Origin: Cuniculiplasma sp.
GTDB taxonomy: Archaea > Thermoplasmatota > Thermoplasmata > Thermoplasmatales > Thermoplasmataceae
Length of the DNA stretch: 17,703 nt
NCBI GenBank assembly: GCA_023256455.1
Contig: JAGDXN010000080.1
Coordinates: forward strand, 29,826 to 47,528
Direction: 5' to 3'
The position numbers and the translations under genes are program-made. Of this stretch, positions 6,553 through 14,300 are shown in pieces. The notes under the pieces are model-generated. The model saw nothing but the letters and a program-made list of their open reading frames with translations. It did not search any database and was not told the origin of the DNA. The first letter of the stretch is position 1; each line of letters opens with the position of its first letter.

Positions 6553-8901
6553 ATGATACAGACTAAAATTGAAAAAATAATAAAGAGGGACGGTAAAACC
6601 GCAGAGTTCGATAAGACAAAGATCACCAGGGCAATCTACAAGGCCATGTTAAGTGTCAAAATAGGAACAATGAGGGATGCAGAAGCAATAAGCGACAAGG
6701 TTGTGGAGATACTTGAATCCCAGGGCGAAACACCAACAGTGGAGAAAATACAGGATACAGTTGAATCCGTTTTAATGTCCACAAATATTGACGGTAAAAA
6801 ATTCAATGAGGTTGCAAAGGCCTACATACTTTACAGGGAAAAGAGAAGATTCATAAGGGAGGAAAAGCAGAGGCTCGGTGTAAATGATGATCTAAAGCTT
6901 TCTCTGAATGCAATCAAGGTGCTTGAGGCAAGATACCTGCTCAAGGACGAGGAGGGAAAAATAATAGAAACTCCAAGCCAGATGTTCAGAAGAGTTGCCA
7001 ACCATGTTGGTATAATTGACGCTCTCTATGACTATGCTGCATATCAGAAAAAAGGCATAATAAAAAAGGATGGAAAGAAACTTTCAAACATATCAAACAC
7101 ACAGATTGAAGTTCTTGAGAGAGGTTTTAACAGGTTGAAGGAGGATGGCGTACTGACAGGAACCTTCGGCCAGTTCATGGATTTTATTTACACAAAGCCA
7201 ACTACGGCTGAGGATACTATTGAAAGAATGCACAGAATGATGACAAGACTTGAATATGTTCCAAACTCACCAACATTGATGAATGCGGGCGCAAGGCTTG
7301 GACAGCTTTCAGCATGTTTTGTGCTTCCAGTTGGGGACAGCATTGAGGAGATCTTCGAAGCAGTAAAGCAAACCGCAGAAATACACAAATCCGGTGGTGG
7401 TACAGGATTTTCATTTTCAAGGCTTAGAAACAAGGATGATATTGTTGGATCAACAAAAGGTGTTGCATCCGGACCTGTTTCTTTTATGAAGATATTCGAT
7501 ACAACCACTGAAGTCATAAAGCAGGGTGGAAAGAGAAGGGGCGCAAATATGGGCATACTCAGATATGACCATCCTGATATAATGGAGTTCATAACAAGCA
7601 AGGATTCGGAAAACACCATACTGAGAAATTTCAACATATCTGTGGGAATGGAGGACGAGTTCTTCGAAAAACTCGATTCAGACGGATATATCGATCTCAA
7701 AAACCCAAACACTAAAAAGGTAGTATCAAGAATAAAGGCCAGGACAATGTGGGATACCATAATAACACAGGCATGGAAGACAGCCGATCCCGGATTGATA
7801 TTCCTTGATGAAATAAACAGGGCCAATCCTGTGAAGAATATTGCAGATATTGAGGCAACCAACCCATGCGGCGAACAACCTCTCATGCCCTATGAATCAT
7901 GCAATCTCGGATCCATTAATCTTTCAAAGTTTGTTGTGGATGGAGACATCGACTGGGAAGCACTCAGGGAAACAATCAGGCTTTCCGTAAGATTTCTCGA
8001 TAATGTTGTAGATGCAAACAAGTTCCCTGTGAAGCAGATAGAGGATATGACAAGAAAGACAAGAAAAATAGGTCTCGGAATAATGGGATTTGCAGATATG
8101 CTAATAATGCTTGGCATACCCTATGATACGGAGGATGCCCTGAAGATTGCAGAACAGGTAATGTCATTCCTCAATGATGAATCACACAAAGAATCCCAGA
8201 GGCTTGCAGAGGAAAGGGGGGTATTCCCGGGATGGTACGGTTCAGAGTATGAATCCAAGGGCATATTAATGAGGAATTCAACCACAACCACAATTGCTCC
8301 AACCGGGACAATATCCATAATCGCAGGGTGCTCATCTTCCATTGAGCCTCTCTTCGCCATTGCATTTATGAGGCATGTGCTCAACGGGCAGGAACTCATA
8401 GAGGTAAATCCGCTGTTTGAGGAGATCACAAAGAAGAGGAACCTGTATTCAGATAAGTTAATGCAGGAAGTGGCGAAGACAGGAAATCTTGAGGGCGTTG
8501 ATCTTCCAGAGGACCTTAAGAGAATATTTGTCACAGCTCACGAAATTGATCCAGAGTGGCACGTATTGATGCAGGCCACATTCCAGAAGTTCTGCGATAG
8601 TGGTGTTTCAAAGACCATAAATCTACCACATGATGCCACACCTGAAGACATAAGTAAGGCATACAGGCTTGCAAAGGATCTGCACTGCAAGGGAATAACA
8701 GTATACAGGGACAGGAGTAAATCTGAACAGGTTCTTTATTCCGGCACGGAAAAGAAGGAGAAGAAGGAGAAACCCACGGTGAAGATTGTGGAAAAAATAG
8801 CTTCAGAAACAAAGGAAAAGAATGATAAGGTTTCTGCAAAGTATCTGAAGCTTGAGGCCACATTTGATCCAGCATGCCCTGATGGAAAGTGCGATAAGTA
8901 A
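6553..8901 (+). CDS. nrdJ: Adenosylcobalamin-dependent (class II) ribonucleotide reductase
   Basis: The product reduces ribonucleotides to deoxyribonucleotides through a cobalamin-generated thiyl radical. I choose ATG 6553 (782 aa) because GGTGAG lies four nt upstream; an in-frame ATG at 6508 would give 797 aa. Numbered from ATG 6508, the ATP-cone starts at K-I-I-K-R-D-G, redox Cys270 lies in L-S-A-C-F, and N-P-C-G-E gives the thiyl Cys454 with Glu456. The second redox Cys465 lies in Y-E-S-C-N-L-G-S. The 11-residue gap between Cys454 and Cys465 matches class II enzymes as I recall. Phosphate and specificity loops G-G-G-T-G-F-S-F and K-Q-G-G-K-R-R-G-A are present. The C-terminal pair C-P-D-G-K-C accepts electrons from thioredoxin. 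No intein is present. No nrdB-like gene is nearby, consistent with class II. The stop overlaps the next start by one base. Confidence 0.95.
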   Translation: MIQTKIEKIIKRDGKTAEFDKTKITRAIYKAMLSVKIGTMRDAEAISDKVVEILESQGETPTVEKIQDTVESVLMSTNIDGKKFNEVAKAYILYREKRRFIREEKQRLGVNDDLKLSLNAIKVLEARYLLKDEEGKIIETPSQMFRRVANHVGIIDALYDYAAYQKKGIIKKDGKKLSNISNTQIEVLERGFNRLKEDGVLTGTFGQFMDFIYTKPTTAEDTIERMHRMMTRLEYVPNSPTLMNAGARLGQLSACFVLPVGDSIEEIFEAVKQTAEIHKSGGGTGFSFSRLRNKDDIVGSTKGVASGPVSFMKIFDTTTEVIKQGGKRRGANMGILRYDHPDIMEFITSKDSENTILRNFNISVGMEDEFFEKLDSDGYIDLKNPNTKKVVSRIKARTMWDTIITQAWKTADPGLIFLDEINRANPVKNIADIEATNPCGEQPLMPYESCNLGSINLSKFVVDGDIDWEALRETIRLSVRFLDNVVDANKFPVKQIEDMTRKTRKIGLGIMGFADMLIMLGIPYDTEDALKIAEQVMSFLNDESHKESQRLAEERGVFPGWYGSEYESKGILMRNSTTTTIAPTGTISIIAGCSSSIEPLFAIAFMRHVLNGQELIEVNPLFEEITKKRNLYSDKLMQEVAKTGNLEGVDLPEDLKRIFVTAHEIDPEWHVLMQATFQKFCDSGVSKTINLPHDATPEDISKAYRLAKDLHCKGITVYRDRSKSEQVLYSGTEKKEKKEKPTVKIVEKIASETKEKNDKVSAKYLKLEATFDPACPDGKCDK

Positions 8902-9218
8902 TGGGAATCAACGAGATAAGAGAGGAAATAATATCAAGAAAACTTCTCTTTCTTTCTGAGGAGCTTTATGGTGTAAATCAGCCGTTGCAATACCTCCTGC
9001 TTGCACTGGCAAAGAACAACCCATTCCTTACAATGGCATCCGAATACGCAAGGACCTTTGATGAAAAAAGATTCAGCAGGGCAGTGCAAAATGAAATCAT
9101 AGAAAAGATCAATGGGGATGAAAATCAAAAGATATCATACATAGAGAACAACTTTGAAGAAATCAGGAAAAAATGTGTCGATCTGATCAGGGAAGAGATG
9201 ACTGTAGAGGGAAAATAA
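8901..9218 (+). CDS. Unknown 105-aa helical protein coupled to nrdJ
   Basis: The ATG shares its first base with the TAA of nrdJ (TAATG), so translation is probably coupled. The 105 residues are charged and predicted mostly helical, with no Gly-rich loop, no transmembrane segment, one Cys and no zinc motif. A hydrophobic patch, Y-L-L-L-A-L-A-K, lies near residues 31-38. I do not recognise a family. The tight link to nrdJ suggests a role in dNTP synthesis or its control, but that is guilt by association. The gene ends 12 nt before the stop of the convergent oxidoreductase, and a short T tract (9228-9232) lies between them. Confidence 0.7.
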   Translation: MGINEIREEIISRKLLFLSEELYGVNQPLQYLLLALAKNNPFLTMASEYARTFDEKRFSRAVQNEIIEKINGDENQKISYIENNFEEIRKKCVDLIREEMTVEGK

Positions 9219-9230
9219 ATTCATAATTTT

Positions 9231-10178
9231 TTAATGGTTTCCATTTTCATATATTTTTAGAACGGCTGACAGGTTTCTTCTTGCGTTTTCCAGTGGATAT
9301 GGAACTTCTTTATCATCCTCAACAGCCTTCAGAAAGCCTGAAATTTCCATGTCAATCACATCCCTTTCCTCAATTTCCTGGATAGATCCATTGAGAACAG
9401 GTCTTCCAAAGGATGTATTAATATTTCCATTGACCGTAGATTCAACAATTGAACCATCAGTCCCCACAATTTCGTATGCCGGCAACTTTGGAGAATATCT
9501 GTATGCCCAGGAATAGAAAAACAAACCTTTTGCACCTGATTTAAAGGAAAACATTGCCATTGTGGTATCCTCACCACCTATGACATTGCCTCCCCTGTAA
9601 TTGAAAGATTTTATATCATCATAATCACCTCCAATATCAAGGAACGCCTCCATAAAATGAATTCCACCATCAATGAGAGCGCCCCCGCCCATTTCCTTTT
9701 CAGATTTTCTCCACCCACCATAATCGAAATATCTTTGGTTTCTTACAATTATGGTATGTACCTTTCCTATTTTTCCCTCCTCCACATATTTTATGGCTTT
9801 TTGCAGAGAACGATCAAAATAGTACTGTTCTGCAACCATAAATTTTACCCTATTCTTCCTGGATGTATTTATCATTTTATCAGCTTCCTGCAGTGTGGTT
9901 GATATGGGCTTTTCAATAAGAACATGCTTTCCCATTTCCATGGCTCTCACTGCAATCTCACAGTGCATATGGTGGGGCATAACAATATCCATAACATCAC
10001 AATCTGAGACCATTGCCTCATTCAGGTCGCTGTAAGTTTCACTTACCCCAAACTCTTCCCTGTATTTCTTTAAAACCTCCTCCTTTCTGGAAAAAACTGA
10101 GAATCCATAACCAAGTTTTGCCAGAGATCGTGCATGAACATTACCAAAGCCATTTCCACCAAGCAGTAGAATTTTCAT
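9231..10178 (-). CDS. Gfo/Idh/MocA-family NAD(P)-dependent oxidoreductase
   Basis: The 315-residue product has an N-terminal Rossmann fold with G-G-N-G-F-G-N-V-H at 7-15. The family hallmark E-K-P lies at 89-91 (I-E-K-P-I-S), and a C-terminal substrate domain opens with G-G-G-A-L-I-D-G-G-I-H (164-174), where Asp170 and His174 are the usual catalytic pair. Members oxidise or reduce sugars, inositol and related polyols with NAD(P). The exact substrate is not readable. A T/A-rich box (about 10202-10210 on the plus strand) sits ~28 nt before ATG 10178. The divergent neighbour is an MFS permease, which hints at uptake and oxidation of one sugar or sugar acid. The dehydratase near the start of the window would be a plausible downstream step if the product is an aldonate, but the two genes are 8 kb apart. 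Confidence 0.85.
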   Translation of the reverse strand: MKILLLGGNGFGNVHARSLAKLGYGFSVFSRKEEVLKKYREEFGVSETYSDLNEAMVSDCDVMDIVMPHHMHCEIAVRAMEMGKHVLIEKPISTTLQEADKMINTSRKNRVKFMVAEQYYFDRSLQKAIKYVEEGKIGKVHTIIVRNQRYFDYGGWRKSEKEMGGGALIDGGIHFMEAFLDIGGDYDDIKSFNYRGGNVIGGEDTTMAMFSFKSGAKGLFFYSWAYRYSPKLPAYEIVGTDGSIVESTVNGNINTSFGRPVLNGSIQEIEERDVIDMEISGFLKAVEDDKEVPYPLENARRNLSAVLKIYENGNH

Positions 10179-10328
10179 AATAACAAATTCATTCCTCTAT
10201 TCTTAAAATTTGTCATTCATTGATTCTTGTATTTTTACATGAGAGAATTTTAAACTCCATAATATAGTATTAAAGAAACTATTTATTTTCCATGGCAATA
10301 GGCAGGGAAATTTCAGATGAAGGATTAA

Positions 10329-11510
10329 ATGTTAAACCATATCTCAGGTGGAAAAACCTTTGGAAGCAAGGAAAAATATTACCTTTCCCTGGGTTTCTTC
10401 ATGTTTTCAGGAGGTCTGTCTGGTATATTTATTAACATACTTTTCTTTGTAACCAGCAATCTTGAAAGTGTAATTATTTACCAGATTGCACTTCAGATTT
10501 CTCAAACAATATTTTTCATAATCAGTACATATTTGATGAAAGTCATAAGCGCAAGATATCTCTTTATTTCAGGAAATATACTGAGAGCATTAACCCTAGG
10601 CCTTCTTTTTGTGGTTCCCTATCTATCTCAAAACGCTCTCTTCTTTGGTCTATTGATTGGAGTAAGTTCTGGCATCTTTTGGAGTGGGAACGCCACATTT
10701 TCATTAGAAATTTCAAAAGGCTCTAACAGAATGGTATTTCTCTCAATTAACTCAGCAATTTCCAGTGTTGCCTCATTGATATCCCCAACACTTGGAGGCC
10801 TTTTAATTTCATATTCTAATTTCCATGGTTTATACAGGTATTCAATAGATTTTGCTCTTTCATCAATTCTCCTGCTGCTATCATCACTGACAGCCACATT
10901 TATTAAAAACAATGGAGAAAAGGGTGGGAGCTTTAGCATAAAAACAACTATTATAAAAGAGAAAAACTATTCTCCTTACAGGGCATTCTTTTTCTTTTCC
11001 TCAATCCTTGGAATGGCTATGAGCACACTTATTCCAGTATATGTTTATTATCTGTCTGGAAGTTATATTGTAGTGGGAATATATGGCTCAGTAACAGCCC
11101 TTGGCGGATTCCTATCAAATATTATGGCACCCATGCTATCCAGGAAGCTGGGCAAAAAAATAATTTATGCCATACCTGTGATGCTTATTTCATCAATTCT
11201 ATTCGCAATTCATTTCTCCTATTCAATTATTTTAGTATTCATTGCATCTCTCATTATATTACTATTCTTAACACCTCTTTCCAATATGGGAATGAGTGAT
11301 TTCATGCAATATCTGGATAAGTTCACCAGAACCAGACATTTCTGGATAAACAGAGAATACTACCTTGTGTCAGGGAGAATCCTGTCGTTAATTTCAATAC
11401 TGGCCTATTCAGATCTCTTTTCCCTTTATTCCTCAACCATACTGATGCCCTTTTTTGCCCTCTCTCTTCTGGGCTTCATACCTGTGTTCAGAACGAAATC
11501 AGATATATGA
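10329..11510 (+). CDS. Major facilitator superfamily transporter
   Basis: This 393-residue, strongly hydrophobic protein has about 11-12 predicted membrane segments. A charged cytoplasmic loop near residues 193-215 separates the two halves, as in MFS permeases. Basic residues follow the early helices (for example M-K-V-I-S-A-R-Y after the second), in the place of the family's loop 2-3 motif, though the canonical G-x-x-x-D-R-x-G-R-R is not intact. The substrate is unknown. The start ATG has only a weak AAGGAT element upstream. A TATA-like ATTTATTTT lies at about 10281-10289, which would give a short leader. It is divergent from the Gfo/Idh oxidoreductase with ~150 nt between starts, so the two may be co-regulated. 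AT-rich codon use reflects the membrane content. Confidence 0.75.
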   Translation: MLNHISGGKTFGSKEKYYLSLGFFMFSGGLSGIFINILFFVTSNLESVIIYQIALQISQTIFFIISTYLMKVISARYLFISGNILRALTLGLLFVVPYLSQNALFFGLLIGVSSGIFWSGNATFSLEISKGSNRMVFLSINSAISSVASLISPTLGGLLISYSNFHGLYRYSIDFALSSILLLLSSLTATFIKNNGEKGGSFSIKTTIIKEKNYSPYRAFFFFSSILGMAMSTLIPVYVYYLSGSYIVVGIYGSVTALGGFLSNIMAPMLSRKLGKKIIYAIPVMLISSILFAIHFSYSIILVFIASLIILLFLTPLSNMGMSDFMQYLDKFTRTRHFWINREYYLVSGRILSLISILAYSDLFSLYSSTILMPFFALSLLGFIPVFRTKSDI

Positions 11511-11948
11511 TTAATAAATACAATTCCACACCATAAATTGTTAATATACCATGATTTATATTATGTTATGGATTAAAGATGGTATTATGGATGATCATGT
11601 ATTAAGGCAGCTTGAAAAATCTAGGTTTTCAAATTATGAAGATAGTATCCCGAATTTTGTGTAAAGAATCTATTCATATATTAATAATAAACCGACGAGG
11701 TAGTATAACATATTGAAATTCTAAAGCATAAATAAATTATTGTAAATTGTATATACAAATAAATTTTTTTAATATTGTTTAGCCGGACTCATTTTTAAAA
11801 AAAATTTCAGCATGAATATATCTTCATAAGTTCTGGTTAAAACAATAGTGAGTAACAATCCTGTATCTAATTTTTCATTTCTTCCATAACCATACTACTC
11901 ATTAAAATATTAAGGAATATTAATTAGGATTTATCATTTTATAAATCC
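11511..11948. other. 440-bp AT-rich gap, no convincing gene
   Basis: The region between the MFS gene and the GH12 gene is very AT-rich. Apart from a possible 33-codon ORF (11563-11664) I see no gene, RNA or clear repeat. AATATTAATTA at 11917-11927 is a candidate TATA region for the leaderless GH12 gene start at 11949. The segment could be decayed coding sequence. Confidence 0.5.
11563..11664 (+). CDS. Possible 33-aa ORF or gene remnant
   Basis: An ATG at 11563 opens 33 codons to TAA at 11662. The second half (L-R-Q-L-E-K-S-R-F-S-N-Y-E-D-S-I-P-N) looks protein-like, more so than the surrounding AT-rich DNA, and TTAATATA (11541-11548) lies at promoter distance. It may be the N-terminal remnant of a decayed gene, such as a transposase, or a small protein. 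I recognise nothing specific, so this is a weak call. Confidence 0.2.
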   Translation: MLWIKDGIMDDHVLRQLEKSRFSNYEDSIPNFV

Positions 11949-12953
11949 ATGAATAATGGTCAAAAAATAGCAGTTATAATAATTGCCATTGTTATAATAT
12001 CCGGGGTTTTTTACTATCAGTTTGGCATCTCAAAGGGTCCATATGAAAAGCCAATTTCTGTAAATGGTGCTCCTCCAGGGAATAGCACATCTTCCAATCA
12101 CAATACCACTATAAACAAAAGCGAAAATAACAACACAACAAAAAATTCATCAATCACTGTAATCGGAAATGCGCAACAAAAGTATAACTACGCACCCCTG
12201 AGATATGGTGCTATTGGCCCTGATCTGTGGAACCTGGTATCTGCAAACGGGAATACGACAATGAAATATATTGGCGGGAAACTCCTTACAAACTCTTCAT
12301 TCAATGATGTGAAAAGCAATGTGGATACAATTCTTGGATATCCTGAAGTGGCATATGGCTACAATCTTGAGGACCAGATGTTTGGAGATCGACAAAACAC
12401 AAGTTTAATATTTCCAGTTAAATTTTCCGCCTTTGAAAGACTGAATTTCACATCAACGGCAAATTTCTCCTTTGAAAAACTATATCCTTCAAACATTCCA
12501 ATAGATTTCTCCTATGATCTGTGGCTTGAACAAAACCCTTCCAGTGGAAACATGCCCACATCTCAGGATCTTGAGGTTATGATATGGATGTACTGTCAGG
12601 ATAATCAACCCATTGGACAGCAGATTGGCTCATTTCATATGGACGCATCTTTTAATGGAAATACAATAAATGCAACATGGGAAATATGGTATGGGAAAGC
12701 AAATGCCTGGCCCACCGTTTCCTTCATCCTTGAAGATCCAGCAGTGACAATGAATTCAAACATCTCACTTAATATATCAAAATTCATCATTGAAGGGGGG
12801 ATTGTTTCAGGTGAAAACCTATCCAACCACACTCTGATGGGAATAGAAATGGGAAATGAATTTGGAAATGAAAACCTGAGTACAAATATAAGTGAATGGG
12901 TTCTTTCCTATTACAGCTTTGATGTGGATGGTTCCAGAATAAATATTATTTAA
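11949..12953 (+). CDS. Membrane-anchored extracellular GH12 beta-glucanase
   Basis: The 334-residue product begins with a short N-terminal segment and one hydrophobic helix (residues 8-22) that acts as signal or anchor. An Asn/Ser/Thr-rich linker (about 38-72) follows. The rest resembles archaeal GH12 endo-beta-1,4-glucanases: Y-P-E-V-A-Y-G-Y (131-138), Y-D-L-W-L (189-193), D-L-E-V-M-I-W with probable nucleophile Glu209, and G-I-E-M-G-N-E-F-G with Glu304 as likely acid/base (Glu300 is the alternative). It probably cleaves cellulose or xyloglucan outside the cell at acid pH, as the GH12 enzymes of Sulfolobus do. I count roughly 18 N-x-S/T sequons, suggesting heavy N-glycosylation. Sugar released could feed the oxidative pathway genes elsewhere in the window. 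Flanked by gaps on both sides, it appears to be a single-gene unit. Confidence 0.8.
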   Translation: MNNGQKIAVIIIAIVIISGVFYYQFGISKGPYEKPISVNGAPPGNSTSSNHNTTINKSENNNTTKNSSITVIGNAQQKYNYAPLRYGAIGPDLWNLVSANGNTTMKYIGGKLLTNSSFNDVKSNVDTILGYPEVAYGYNLEDQMFGDRQNTSLIFPVKFSAFERLNFTSTANFSFEKLYPSNIPIDFSYDLWLEQNPSSGNMPTSQDLEVMIWMYCQDNQPIGQQIGSFHMDASFNGNTINATWEIWYGKANAWPTVSFILEDPAVTMNSNISLNISKFIIEGGIVSGENLSNHTLMGIEMGNEFGNENLSTNISEWVLSYYSFDVDGSRINII

Positions 12954-12960
12954 AATTTTT

Positions 12961-13002
12961 AAAGCAAACCATATCATATTTGCTTTCCTATGGGATAGGA
13001 AA
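12961..13002. terminator. Two adjoining perfect hairpins, terminator or switch
   Basis: AAAGCAAA (12961-12968) pairs perfectly with TTTGCTTT (12979-12986) across a 10-nt loop. TTTCCTAT (12984-12991) pairs perfectly with ATAGGAAA (12995-13002) across GGG. The two stems share three bases, so both cannot form fully at once. They follow the GH12 stop and precede the next promoter (AGATTTAATT, around 13002-13011). Likely a terminator or RNA processing signal; a regulatory switch is possible. Confidence 0.45.
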
Positions 13003-13035
13003 GATTTAATTCACAGGTAGACTTACTCTAACAGG

Positions 13036-13521
13036 TTGGCAATCGAAGAGTTTCTTAATCAGACAGTTACGGTTGTATATGAGGGAAATACGGGGCAGCT
13101 CATGTGCACACTCATTGGGTATGACGATATGGGCATAATTGTTGCCTACAGGGATCATAAAAAGTTCATTCCGTGGAGACATATAGAAGAGGTAAGAGAA
13201 GCCAGCGAATATGACAGGCTCGAAGATTTAAAGGTAAAGAAAGAGGAAAGAAGGAGGGAGGTCAGCCCCATTGTAATATTTTCCATCACTATGCTGTCGA
13301 TTGGAATCATATCCACCTATTTGAGTTTTCATTTTATCCAAAATATTCCTCAATATGGTGTGGAGAGAGGTTATTCTGCCGCAGCCCTCTCACCACTCAT
13401 TGTCATAGGAATTCTTGGCGCATTTCTTGCAATTCTCACGGGAAGAGGAAGGCTTGCAACATTTCTGTCCATACTTTCCATAGTGGGAATAGTTTCAATT
13501 ATTGTTCTTTTTGGCTTCTGA
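13036..13521 (+). CDS. Sm-like domain protein with three C-terminal membrane helices
   Basis: The product has 161 residues from a TTG start; no in-frame ATG serves, and a TATA-like stretch lies ~28 nt upstream. Residues 6-53 look like a small five-strand Sm/LSm-type barrel: L-N-Q-T-V-T-V, then L-I-G-Y-D-D-M-G-I-I-V, then K-K-F-I-P-W-R-H-I. A charged linker of about 54-76 leads to three hydrophobic helices at roughly 77-98, 116-136 and 139-160. Sm-like barrels usually bind RNA or serve in oligomerisation, so a membrane-tethered version is unusual. The Sm assignment rests on pattern only; an SH3-like or PRC-like barrel would look similar. The 3' end overlaps the convergent membrane protein gene by 27 nt. 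Confidence 0.6.
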   Translation: MAIEEFLNQTVTVVYEGNTGQLMCTLIGYDDMGIIVAYRDHKKFIPWRHIEEVREASEYDRLEDLKVKKEERRREVSPIVIFSITMLSIGIISTYLSFHFIQNIPQYGVERGYSAAALSPLIVIGILGAFLAILTGRGRLATFLSILSIVGIVSIIVLFGF

Positions 13522-14196
13522 ATCAGTTCCCGGAAGATTTTTTAAGCCATAAATAGAATATTCATAAACAATTATAAAGAAGATTATGAAGAATGGAATG
13601 AGAAACAGATCACTTATTACCTTAACGGATTCAACAAACCAGAAGAGTGAAAATGTGAGAAGCAGAGAGGCAACACCCACCTTCATTATGGCCTGTTTTA
13701 TCTGCCTTATCTGTGTCCTGAGCAATATTGACCCAAATATGACAATGACACCACCAAGAATTGCTACGTAAATCGTGGAATCAAAGCCCTGAGGAAAAAG
13801 GGCTACGAGAACAATGGCAGCCTCAAAGGCCTCTGTTGCCCCCACAAAAAAAGCAGTTGTGTTTACACCCTTTTCGGAAGGCTCTTCTTTATGGGATTTT
13901 GGGAAGTTCTTCATATACTGGAATTTCATGGACCTCCTGGCGCTTTTCATAAGTCTCTGACCGAAATATAGGAGGAGGATTGCGGAAACAAGACGAATAT
14001 AGAATATGGGAAACAATTCGATCTCCTTTCCAAGAACAGTAGCCGGTACAAGTATGGCGAAAATTCCAAGTATGGCTGCCACAAAGGGTAGCGAATTCTT
14101 TGCATCGGCAGAGAGTGCCATGGAGACAGCAGAAGCCTCCGACATTTCAAGTAGCATTATTCCCATAGCTGCAAGAAATATTCCAGGGTTTACCAT
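13495..14196 (-). CDS. Integral membrane protein with paired ExxE motifs, possible metal transporter
   Basis: This 233-residue protein has about six or seven membrane helices in two similar halves, split by a charged loop (about 84-111). Each half opens with a helix carrying an acidic pair: L-L-E-M-S-E-A with Glu17/Glu20, and A-T-E-A-F-E-A with Glu122/Glu125. It resembles the uncharacterised archaeal membrane family I know as COG4280. The two ExxE helices recall the REGxE helices of FTR1-type iron permeases, so metal transport is a reasonable but unproven guess. A strong TATA-like box (14219-14231, read on the minus strand) is centred ~28 nt before the ATG, consistent with a leaderless mRNA. 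It is divergent from a nine-cysteine small protein and converges, with a 27-nt overlap, on the Sm-like membrane protein. Confidence 0.65.
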   Translation of the reverse strand: MVNPGIFLAAMGIMLLEMSEASAVSMALSADAKNSLPFVAAILGIFAILVPATVLGKEIELFPIFYIRLVSAILLLYFGQRLMKSARRSMKFQYMKNFPKSHKEEPSEKGVNTTAFFVGATEAFEAAIVLVALFPQGFDSTIYVAILGGVIVIFGSILLRTQIRQIKQAIMKVGVASLLLTFSLFWFVESVKVISDLFLIPFFIIFFIIVYEYSIYGLKNLPGTDSEAKKNNN

Positions 14197-14254
14197 TAGA
14201 TTTGTTGAATAACTTAATATTTATTATATATTTCGCAAGGTTGTCCGTTTTTAT

Positions 14255-14267
14255 CTCATCGGATGAG
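14255..14267. promoter_or_regulatory. 13-bp palindrome between divergent promoters
   Basis: CTCATC-G-GATGAG is a perfect 6-bp inverted repeat around one base. It lies between the TATA box of the minus-strand membrane gene (14219-14231) and that of the Cys-rich gene (14274-14283). This is where a dimeric repressor could control both genes. Confidence 0.45.
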
Positions 14268-14273
14268 CTTATT

Positions 14274-14283
14274 TTTTATATTT
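14274..14283 (+). promoter_or_regulatory. TATA-like box of the 39-aa Cys-rich gene
   Basis: TTTTATATTT is centred ~23 nt before ATG 14301, the spacing seen at the other leaderless genes here. This supports 14301 rather than 14263 as the start of the coding frame. Confidence 0.5.
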
Positions 14284-14300
14284 GATATTCCTTTCAAATT

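Noticed and set aside
7188..7886. Long minus-strand ORF of 232 codons within nrdJ
   Set aside because: The overlapping plus frame has all class II reductase motifs. The minus frame is a codon-bias shadow with no family features.
8213..8228. AGGGGGGTAT matching the right repeat arm
   Set aside because: Ten bases only, in the conserved nrdJ coding segment, with no palindrome after it.
12539..12567. TTCCAGTGGAAACAT shared with 6061-6075 and a similar C-rich, CTCAG-ending continuation, suggesting a third copy of the gcvT repeat
   Set aside because: It lies inside the conserved GH12 coding region (S-S-G-N-M-P-T-S-Q-D-L-E-V). It lacks the C6-T-C5 block, and a match of this length somewhere in 17.7 kb is not improbable.
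13586..14212. Three plus-strand ORFs (13586, 13761, 14006)
   Set aside because: Antisense to the membrane protein gene at 13495-14196, with no membrane or domain logic of their own.
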